A stretch of 12,660 nucleotides of DNA from SZUA-217 sp034658975. Lineage in GTDB: Bacteria; Actinomycetota; Acidimicrobiia; Spongiisociales; ZC4RG35. The notes below the pieces were generated by a model. It made no database searches, had not been told where the DNA came from, and saw only the letters and a program-made list of their open reading frames with translations. Both the position numbers and the translations under genes were made by a program. Shown here in pieces: positions 5,491 to 11,496 of the stretch (positions within the stretch are counted from its first letter, which is position 1; each line of letters opens with the position of its first letter). The DNA lies in NCBI GenBank assembly GCA_034658975.1, contig JAYEGJ010000052.1:1-12660 (forward strand), written 5' to 3'.

Positions 5491-6237
5491 TCAGCCCTCC
5501 GTGGTCCTTGATTCGGTCATGTAGGCGACGAGGGCGCTCATATCCCCGTCGGAAAGGTTGTGAGGTGAATGTTCGACGCTGTCGCCGGCGATAACGGCCT
5601 CGATCTCCCCGGCCTCAAGCCGGTTGCCGACGTTGGACAGATCCGGCCCGAATCGGCGGGTGCCTAACACCTGGTTGCTGTCATTGAGTGAGACGGCGCC
5701 AAGACCCACGTCGGCGACGACCGGCCTAACCATCTGGGTGTGACATGCAGCGCAACCGAGGCTGGTGTAGAGGGCCTGCCCGTTTTCTGCGGCGCCCGAG
5801 AGCTCGATTTCCGAAGTGCGGGCCCCAGAACTCTCGAACGAGATGGCCGGGCCGACGAGACCGACGAGGAGCACGATCAGGAAGAGGGCGATGGCACCGG
5901 TGACGATCGCGGCCGGGTTGTCCCTCGCCCCGATCAGCTTCGGAGGCTTGTAGGGCCCGACGGGGGCGGCGACGACGGCCGCAGGAGCCGAAGGGGTCTC
6001 GATGGCCGCCGCTGCCGGTGCCGCAGGCTCTGGAACAGGTGCGGCTGTCGGTGCACTGGTTGCCGCGGGGGACTCGGCAGGAGCCGCCGCGGTTGTGGGG
6101 GCTGCTCCGCCTCCGGCCCACGCGGCGATGATCTCGTCGGTCGAGCCACCGGTCTCGGCTGCCCGGGCTGCGGCGGATCGTTCAACGAGAGACTCGGGGA
6201 TGCCGAGAGCGGCGGCGGCGGCGGCTACATCACTCAT
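5491..6237 (-). CDS. ccoO: CcoO-like monoheme cytochrome c subunit with N-terminal IPES helical module
   Basis: This 248-residue protein begins with the shared module (residues 1-43; IPESLVERSAAARAAETG), then an Ala/Pro linker to about 98, then a single membrane helix (about 110-132). The heme domain carries CAACHTQMVRP (162-172) and GTRRFGPDLSNVGNR (192-206), which match the CcoO/FixO signatures CHSQMIRP and G.KRTGPDLARVG closely. In CcoO the heme's sixth ligand is a Met in an NMPxY motif after this block. Here that region reads DSVEHSPHNLS (219-229) with no MP motif, so His223, His226 or another residue may ligate, or the heme may be altered. Its start overlaps the end of the CcoN-like gene by eight bases (ATGAGTGA), so translation is coupled. 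Standard CcoO lacks the N-terminal module and long linker. Confidence 0.85.
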   Translation of the reverse strand: MSDVAAAAAALGIPESLVERSAAARAAETGGSTDEIIAAWAGGGAAPTTAAAPAESPAATSAPTAAPVPEPAAPAAAAIETPSAPAAVVAAPVGPYKPPKLIGARDNPAAIVTGAIALFLIVLLVGLVGPAISFESSGARTSEIELSGAAENGQALYTSLGCAACHTQMVRPVVADVGLGAVSLNDSNQVLGTRRFGPDLSNVGNRLEAGEIEAVIAGDSVEHSPHNLSDGDMSALVAYMTESRTTEG

Positions 6238-7666
6238 CGTCGACCGCCTTGACCACCAGGATCTCTTGCTCGGTTGCCTTGCCGCCGACGGCCGTGCCGA
6301 AGATGGCTGCTCCGTAGCTCAATTGCCCAATGAAGGTGACGATCCCGAAGAAGACGGCAATCAGCAGCAACGTGTCTGCTGCGTTGCCGAGGCCCGCGGC
6401 CCAACCCTCGCCGGCGTCGATGTAGGCGGCGGAGTTGGAGCCCCCGACCCACGAGTACCCGGACAGAGCGCCGGAAGCCGACATGAAGATGAGGACGCCG
6501 GCCGATCCGACGAGAGTGAGAGTGTTCGACCAGCGAGCCCGCGTCTTGATCAGCTCGCGGCCGAGGAGGCGGGGGAGAGCCGAGTAGCTGATCCCAGCGA
6601 CGAGAAGAGCCCCCACTCCAGCGATGGCCGTGTATTCGATGGCCTCCCAGAACGCCGTCAGAGAGGTCACTGACGCGATCGTCCTGAATCCGGCAAGGGC
6701 GGCCAGCACAGCGACGCCGACGGCGAGGTACAGGCCCATCACACCCGCACGGAGGTCGGGTCGCTCACGAACCTGGTCCCAGGAGCCTTCCAGAGTGAGT
6801 GAGGCGTTGACCGCGTTGGCCAGGGCGCCGATGGGGAAGGCGAGACCCAAGGCTGCACTGACTCCGGAGATCCAGTCAGGTCCGGGTCCGAACAGCACCT
6901 GGGCCGTCCCCCACCAGACGGCGGCGAAACCGAGTGACCAGAACCCAACCAGGGCAAGCTGGCGGCTGGCCAGAGGAATGTCGAGTTCCTTGACCAGTGT
7001 GTAATAGAAGAGCCCGGTGCCGACTGTGAACACAAACATTGTGATGAAGCCGGTCGAGAAGAAGACGCTGATGTATTCGGTGGCAACCGCCGAGAAGTAG
7101 GGCATGTCGCCGGAGAAGTAGGCGAGGTAGAGAAGAGGCAGCCAGGTGAGGCCACCGAGGACGAACCATATCGTTACGTAGCTGTGCTCCTCACCGCGAT
7201 TATTGATCGTGCCGAGTGCGACGAATAGCGGTAATGCGAGGAGGAAGACGGTCGGGATGTGGAACCACCAGGGGACTCCAAACGGAAGACGACCTTCTCC
7301 AAGGCCTGCTCCGACGGTGATGATGCCGACGAAAGTCATTATCGTCATGCCGACCAATCCCATCCAGGCCAGGTCGGTGCTCCAGAGTCGGGCCCCGGTC
7401 AGCCTGGGGAGGACGTAGTAGGCACCGCCCACCAGGGAGATGACCGCGAATCCGAGAAACAGCGAGATGTTCGCCATTGCCTCGAGTCGGCCGTAACTGA
7501 TGGGGAACAGCTCGTCGAAGTACAGGGACATGAGCTGGAGAAGAAGAAGCTCACCGCCGAGAACGAGAAACGCGGCGCCAACCATGAAATGAGTCGCGGT
7601 GACACGACTTGCGTCGGCGCCTCCGTCCTGGAGGGCTCGGTTGTCGGCAGTTTGAGTATCGGTCAA
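6230..7666 (-). CDS. CcoN-like heme-copper oxidase subunit I relative lacking heme and copper ligands
   Basis: This 478-residue protein has about 12 hydrophobic segments and, downstream, a CcoO-like gene as in ccoNO operons. Subunit I landmarks can be aligned: SYGRLEAMAN (57-66) where CcoN has FGRL.PLHTN; SVFFSTGFITM (200-210) where CcoN has WWYGHNAVGFF; GFWSLGFAAVWWGTAQ (241-256) where CcoN has HFWAL...WAGPHH; and EYTAIAG...ALPRLLGR (344-370) where CcoN has GHVHAGAL...IPRLWG. Every histidine ligand of heme b, heme b3 and CuB is replaced, and the cross-linked Tyr is Ala. The only histidines are 26, 136 and 161, outside these sites. The frame is intact with no sign of decay, so it is unlikely to be a pseudogene. 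It should not reduce O2; a structural, quinol-binding or anchoring role is inferred. The start is TTG with GAGGA (7673-7677) six bases upstream. Confidence 0.82.
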   Translation of the reverse strand: MTDTQTADNRALQDGGADASRVTATHFMVGAAFLVLGGELLLLQLMSLYFDELFPISYGRLEAMANISLFLGFAVISLVGGAYYVLPRLTGARLWSTDLAWMGLVGMTIMTFVGIITVGAGLGEGRLPFGVPWWFHIPTVFLLALPLFVALGTINNRGEEHSYVTIWFVLGGLTWLPLLYLAYFSGDMPYFSAVATEYISVFFSTGFITMFVFTVGTGLFYYTLVKELDIPLASRQLALVGFWSLGFAAVWWGTAQVLFGPGPDWISGVSAALGLAFPIGALANAVNASLTLEGSWDQVRERPDLRAGVMGLYLAVGVAVLAALAGFRTIASVTSLTAFWEAIEYTAIAGVGALLVAGISYSALPRLLGRELIKTRARWSNTLTLVGSAGVLIFMSASGALSGYSWVGGSNSAAYIDAGEGWAAGLGNAADTLLLIAVFFGIVTFIGQLSYGAAIFGTAVGGKATEQEILVVKAVDDE

Positions 7667-7838
7667 ACGTCTTCCTCGACGGAGTTCAGACGGGCGGCAG
7701 CATAACTACTTCGTTGAACGTCTTCGCCGTCAGACATAGATGTGTGTTGAACAAACCCTCTTGGGTTATCAGAGGGACGCCGCGTTGTGCTAGAAACCTT
7801 CCGACAGCTAGTTACTCGCGTCCGGACAGCCACTGAAA
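7667..7838. promoter_or_regulatory. divergent promoter region of the two respiratory operons
   Basis: These 172 bp separate the TTG of the CcoN-like gene from the ATG of the membrane protein gene, so both operon promoters should lie here. Interleaved inverted repeats occur at AACCC (7754-7758)/GGGTT (7763-7767) and CCCTCT (7756-7761)/AGAGGG (7771-7776), a possible operator. Two TTGAAC hexamers (7714-7719 and 7747-7752) are candidate -35 elements on the plus strand, but I could not pair either with a good -10. A shared regulator is plausible and not proven. Confidence 0.5.
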
Positions 7839-8471
7839 ATGTATCGCCTTGGAGAATTGAGCGACGCCAGCCGCAAGAGCATCGGTGGCTCTTCGCTGCT
7901 GTTTGGCCTGCTCGGCCTGGTGCTTGGCGTCATCTGGATTCACTGGTCGAGCCTTTCCCAAACCGAGGTTGTCGACGGTGTCGAGGTGGATGTGGTTGTC
8001 GACTTCCTCAACTGGTGGCCCCGGGGAATCATCTGGAAGGGTCTCGGGTATCTGATCGTCCTCGGCTCCACCACTCTTGTCCTTGCCGGTGCCTCATTCC
8101 TCTGGGTCCTCAATCAGAGGATGACCTGGACCAGGGCGGCGGTCGCCGCCATGATCGCCTGGCTGGCTCTTGTGTTCTTTTTCGGCATGGTGCCTTCCGA
8201 ATGGCTCAACTTCGCACAGACCGACCTCGAATGGTCGTCGCAGAACATCGCTTTCACCGTTCCTCCGATCCTCGTGCTCGGTAATGAGGTGGACATCAGC
8301 TTTGCGGTAATCAAGGACGCCATCTCGGGCGGCTACATCGTTGCGATGCTCGGTGTTGCCGGGGTGTTCACCCTTCAGCTCCAAAAGATCAAGGATGGCC
8401 GGCCCGCGAGCGCTGCTCCCGTCGAGCCCAAGTCGCCCTACGGCCGCCCGTTGGTCAAGGGAGGGGATTGA
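7839..8471 (+). CDS. four-helix membrane protein of unknown family, first gene of the bc operon
   Basis: This 210-residue protein has four predicted membrane helices (about 17-36, 68-91, 98-117 and 163-181). Short soluble parts include an acidic loop with the VVDGVEVDVVVDF segment after helix 1 and a FAQTDLEWSSQNIAF loop after helix 3. The tail is Pro/Lys-rich and probably cytoplasmic. I do not recognise a family and see no cofactor motif. Its stop (TGA 8469-8471) shares a base with the ATG of the ferredoxin gene, and the operon continues with cytochrome b, so a role as membrane anchor for the ferredoxin-like subunit is a reasonable inference. The ATG at 7839 has no clear Shine-Dalgarno; it is the first start in frame that keeps helix 1 and its flanking basic N-terminus. 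Confidence 0.8.
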   Translation: MYRLGELSDASRKSIGGSSLLFGLLGLVLGVIWIHWSSLSQTEVVDGVEVDVVVDFLNWWPRGIIWKGLGYLIVLGSTTLVLAGASFLWVLNQRMTWTRAAVAAMIAWLALVFFFGMVPSEWLNFAQTDLEWSSQNIAFTVPPILVLGNEVDISFAVIKDAISGGYIVAMLGVAGVFTLQLQKIKDGRPASAAPVEPKSPYGRPLVKGGD

Positions 8472-8920
8472 TGCCTCGTGGTGTCATTGATGAAAACCCG
8501 CCGATCAGGGATGACTATCAGCTCGCCGTTGTTGAAGGTGACTATTTCAAGGACAAGCTTCGCCCCAAGCAGTTCCTTCACATCGATCAGTCCGAGTGCA
8601 TCCTCTGCGAGGGCTGCGTGGACATCTGCCCGTGGAAATGCATCCATTACCTGTCCCTCTCGGCCATCACCGAAGGGGTCAACGTCGACCACCCGGCAGA
8701 AGACGAACAGAACCATGGTTTCTTCCTGGTTGACGAGGACGAGTGCACGCGATGCCAACTGTGTATCGATCGGTGTCCCACCGGCGTCATCTCGCTCGGC
8801 AAGTTCGAAGGATCGCTCGCCGATCAGTCGGTCGAACTGGGTTTGGACCGCAGGCCCTGGGATTTCGACACGGGCCAACGTGACTTCAAGAACGGCTATT
8901 CGTACGGTGTGCGCTGGTAG
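8471..8920 (+). CDS. 2[4Fe-4S] ferredoxin-like protein in the bc operon
   Basis: This 149-residue protein carries two complete four-Cys iron-sulfur motifs: Cys43-46-49-53 (CILCEGCVDICP) and Cys92-95-98-102 (CTRCQLCIDRCP). Cys57, in the WKC just after the first motif, is extra. The insertion between the motifs (about 58-90) is longer than in small clostridial ferredoxins. The C-terminal 40 residues (112-149, rich in aromatic and charged residues) may be a docking tail. There is no signal peptide, so it sits on the cytoplasmic side. A GGGAGG site lies just upstream of the ATG at 8471, which is preferred over an in-frame TTG at 8468. It could feed electrons to, or take them from, the cytochrome b low-potential chain; this is inferred from position only. 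Confidence 0.88.
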   Translation: MPRGVIDENPPIRDDYQLAVVEGDYFKDKLRPKQFLHIDQSECILCEGCVDICPWKCIHYLSLSAITEGVNVDHPAEDEQNHGFFLVDEDECTRCQLCIDRCPTGVISLGKFEGSLADQSVELGLDRRPWDFDTGQRDFKNGYSYGVRW

Positions 8921-8937
8921 GGAGGCGTAAAGGAACC

Positions 8938-9708
8938 ATGACAGACACCAAGCCCCGGCTCTCGGAGAAGATCAAGGAGACCAACGACAAGCTGTGGAAG
9001 TCGCAGGTCGTCGAGTCGATCCTTCGTCCCGGCTCTCCTTTCAAGTCCGGATACTCGGACAGTCCGAGAAACCGCTCCTATGTGGTGATGAACAACGTTC
9101 TCTATCACCTCCATCCGGTGAAGATAAAGAGACACGGTGTGAGGCTGTCCTACACCCTCTGCCTCGGCGGGCTCAGCTTCTTCCTCTTCATCCTGCTGAC
9201 GATCACCGGGATCTTCCTGATGTTCTATTACACGCCGACGGCCGAGCTCGCCTATGCCGACACGGCGGCGCTGTCGACCAATGTGGCCTTCGGGTCACTT
9301 GTACGCAACATGCATCGGTGGGGGGCTCACCTCATGGTGTTATCGGTCTTCCTTCATATGAGCCGTGTCTTCTATCACGGCGCTTACAAGCCGCCGCGCG
9401 AGTTCAACTGGGTGATCGGTGTCGTCCTCTTGCTGTTGACGCTTCTGCTGTCGTTCTCCGGGTACCTGCTGCCCTGGGACCAGCTAGCTCTTTGGGCTGT
9501 GACAGTCGGTTCCAACATGGCGGGTTTCGTCCCCGTAATCGGCGGCCAGGTCAAGTTTGGCCTGCTCGGCGGTGTCGAGGTGAGTGCTGCCACCCTGCTC
9601 AGGTTCTACGTTCTCCACGTCCTCGCCTTCCCGTTCATCATTGTGATTTTCATGGCCGTTCACTTCTGGCGTGTCCGGAAGGACGGCGGCATTTCGGGTC
9701 CGCTGTAA
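8938..9708 (+). CDS. qcrB: cytochrome b6-type subunit of a bc complex
   Basis: This 256-residue protein is the N-terminal, heme-carrying half of cytochrome b, encoded separately as in b6f and Bacillus-type complexes. Four membrane helices are seen. The heme ligand pairs are His126/His140 (13 residues between) and His227/His242 (14 between); the 14-residue second spacing is the b6-type hallmark. The helix C motif GYLLPWDQLALWAVT (175-189) and the end FWRVRKDGGISGP are typical. The N-terminus (1-60) is longer and more polar than in b6. It oxidises quinol, menaquinol by inference, at the Qo site formed with subunit IV and passes electrons to both hemes b. AAAGGA (8929-8934) and GGAGG (8921-8925) precede the ATG. 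In most actinobacteria cytochrome b is a single chain, so the split form is notable. Confidence 0.92.
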   Translation: MTDTKPRLSEKIKETNDKLWKSQVVESILRPGSPFKSGYSDSPRNRSYVVMNNVLYHLHPVKIKRHGVRLSYTLCLGGLSFFLFILLTITGIFLMFYYTPTAELAYADTAALSTNVAFGSLVRNMHRWGAHLMVLSVFLHMSRVFYHGAYKPPREFNWVIGVVLLLLTLLLSFSGYLLPWDQLALWAVTVGSNMAGFVPVIGGQVKFGLLGGVEVSAATLLRFYVLHVLAFPFIIVIFMAVHFWRVRKDGGISGPL

Positions 9709-9721
9709 GGAGCATCAATTG
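9707..9721 (+). promoter_or_regulatory. ribosome-binding site and TTG start that define the subunit IV gene
   Basis: AAGGAG at 9707-9712 overlaps the stop of cytochrome b and sits six bases before TTG (9719-9721). This places the protein start at MVDIPESLL, right at the shared module. Frames starting further upstream would lie inside the cytochrome b gene and lack a ribosome site. Confidence 0.75.
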
Positions 9722-10630
9722 GTTGATATCCCAGAGAGTCTCCTGAGGAGATCGGCAGAAGCGAAGGCAAAGGCGCTCGGTGTGCCGGTCGAACAGGTTC
9801 TTGCGGAGATGAAGGGCGAAGGTCCTCCCGTCGAAGTGCCCCAGACCGAGGCCCCCGCCGAAACGGTAGATGCGGCTCCGCCCGCGGCCGCTCCCGAAGA
9901 GTCACCCGCAGCCATGGTTGCCGAAGAACCCGAACCGGAGCCTGTAGCCGAGGTCCAGGAAACAGAAGTTCAGGAATCACCGGTGGCGACAATCGTCGAG
10001 GACAAGCCCGAAGCTGCTCCCGCCGACGACGACGGTGCCGGCAACGGCAAAGTGGCCGGCCTGGTCAGTGCCCGTCCCTCCGTCCCTCCGGCCGGAACTC
10101 CCGAAGGCGTGAGGACACAACGGCTCCTCACGGTCGTCAAGGCCAGGGCAATCCAGAACGTCAAGGCCGAGCCGCACGACAAGGTCAACACCTGGCCCCA
10201 TCTGATGCTGATCGAGTTCGGGGCGCTGCTGGCGATCACAGGCCTGCTCGTGATCATGGCCGTCGTCATCCACTCGCCCCTGTTGGATCCCGCCAACTTC
10301 AATGCCACTCCGAACCCGTCGAAGGCACCCTGGTACTTCCTCGGCCTCCAGGAGCTACTGAGCTACTTCGATCCCCAGATCGCAGGCGTCATGGTCCCGA
10401 CGGTTGTCGGAATGATCGGGTTCATGATGGTCCCCTACGTTGACAAGAACCCTTCGACCCGGCCGAGTGACAGAAAGTTCGCCATCCTTCTGTACTCGAT
10501 GTTCATCGCCGGTTCGGCAACGCTGACCATCATCGGTGTTCTCTTCCGTGGCAAAGGCTTCAACTGGTCGTATCCGTGGAAAGACGGCATTTTCTTCGAT
10601 GACTTAAAGGACTGGGTCGACTTCGAATGA
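9719..10630 (+). CDS. petD: subunit IV-type cytochrome b C-terminal half with N-terminal IPES helical module
   Basis: This 303-residue protein joins the shared module (2-33; IPESLLRRSAEAKAKALG, then VEQVLAEM), a Pro/Glu/Ala-rich linker to about 135, and a subunit IV-like membrane part. That part has three helices (about 163-184, 221-240, 256-275). Typical features are NTWPHL before helix 1, NPSKAPWYFLGLQELL (198-213) and KNPSTRPSDRKF (243-254). The Qo-site PEWY motif is APWY (203-206) here, so the Glu implicated in quinol proton release in many bc1 complexes is absent, a variation known in some menaquinol complexes. Usual subunit IV is about 160 residues; the extra 140 are module and linker. 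Its TGA overlaps the Rieske ATG (ATGA). Confidence 0.88.
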   Translation: MVDIPESLLRRSAEAKAKALGVPVEQVLAEMKGEGPPVEVPQTEAPAETVDAAPPAAAPEESPAAMVAEEPEPEPVAEVQETEVQESPVATIVEDKPEAAPADDDGAGNGKVAGLVSARPSVPPAGTPEGVRTQRLLTVVKARAIQNVKAEPHDKVNTWPHLMLIEFGALLAITGLLVIMAVVIHSPLLDPANFNATPNPSKAPWYFLGLQELLSYFDPQIAGVMVPTVVGMIGFMMVPYVDKNPSTRPSDRKFAILLYSMFIAGSATLTIIGVLFRGKGFNWSYPWKDGIFFDDLKDWVDFE

Positions 10631-11496
10631 GTTTTGCCAACATGATCCTTATCGGGGTCGCGCTGTTCGCGATCCTGGGAGCAGTTGGTGCTTTCACCAT
10701 CGCCTTCCGGCGCTCCCAGGCGGACAAGCCGGACCCGACCGCGGGTGTGTCCACCGAAACACGGGACGCCGACAAGTCGATGGCCGGTGTTCGGGTCGAG
10801 CCGATTCCAGTCGCCGCCGAACCTGTTTCCGAAGACCTCGTCGAGGAGGAGGCACCGGTCGAGCAGCCGGTTGCTGTGAAGGTCGTTGAGACCCAGCGGA
10901 TAGTCGAGGTTTCTCCGGAAGAGTCGGGCGTGACGCGGCGCCAATTCCTCAACAGGGCGATGAACGCGACCTTCTTCTCGTTTCTCGGCATCCTCGGCAT
11001 AAATTCGCTTGCCTTCTTCTGGCCAAAGCTGAGCGGTGGATTCGGCACCGATGTCGACGCCGGGGCGGTCACCGACATCGCCGCAGCGGTCCGGGCCGCG
11101 GATGGCTCGACTATCCCTTTGTTCGTCCCCGAGGCACGCGCCTATGTCGTTCCAGCGCCGAGCACGTTGTCCGAGCAGTACGTCGGCAAGAGCGTCGAGA
11201 CCGAAGGGTTCATGGCTCTCTTCCAGCGCTGCGTCCACCTCGGGTGCAGGGTGCCCTGGTGCGCTCCGTCACAGGGCTTCGAATGTCCCTGCCACGGCTC
11301 CAAGTACTCCGCCATCGGGGAGTATTTCGCCGGTCCGGCGCCGCGGAACCTCGATGTGTTCGTGGTCGAAATCGACAACGGCCGTTTCATCATCAAGACC
11401 GGGTCGATCATCGAGACCCCGAGAGCGCCCACGCTTTCGGTCAACTACCCGAAGGGGCCAAGCTGCATCGGCGCCGCCGGCGAGGGTGAGGCCTGA
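10627..11496 (+). CDS. qcrA: Rieske [2Fe-2S] iron-sulfur protein, two-helix form with acidic linker
   Basis: This 289-residue protein has a first membrane helix (5-27), a long Glu/Val/Pro-rich loop (28-103), a twin-Arg TRRQFLN (103-109) before a second helix (about 114-134), and a C-terminal Rieske domain on the outer face. Cluster ligands are Cys202 and His204 (CVHLGC) and Cys220 and His223 (CPCHGS); Cys207 and Cys222 form the family's disulfide. Cys212 (PWC) and Cys280 near the end are extra and could make a second disulfide. It takes one electron from quinol at Qo and hands it to a cytochrome c. The first helix and long loop are beyond the classical one-helix form and resemble actinobacterial QcrA proteins, which have extra helices. 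The start overlaps the previous stop by four bases. Confidence 0.92.
   Translation: MSFANMILIGVALFAILGAVGAFTIAFRRSQADKPDPTAGVSTETRDADKSMAGVRVEPIPVAAEPVSEDLVEEEAPVEQPVAVKVVETQRIVEVSPEESGVTRRQFLNRAMNATFFSFLGILGINSLAFFWPKLSGGFGTDVDAGAVTDIAAAVRAADGSTIPLFVPEARAYVVPAPSTLSEQYVGKSVETEGFMALFQRCVHLGCRVPWCAPSQGFECPCHGSKYSAIGEYFAGPAPRNLDVFVVEIDNGRFIIKTGSIIETPRAPTLSVNYPKGPSCIGAAGEGEA

Noticed and set aside
6230..7666. CcoN-like gene as a pseudogene
   Set aside because: The frame is intact over 478 codons, membrane helices are preserved, it has a ribosome site and it is translationally coupled to the next gene.
9671..9718. Longer N-terminus for the subunit IV protein
   Set aside because: The extra codons lie inside the cytochrome b gene and have no ribosome site, whereas TTG at 9719 has AAGGAG six bases upstream and begins exactly at the shared module.
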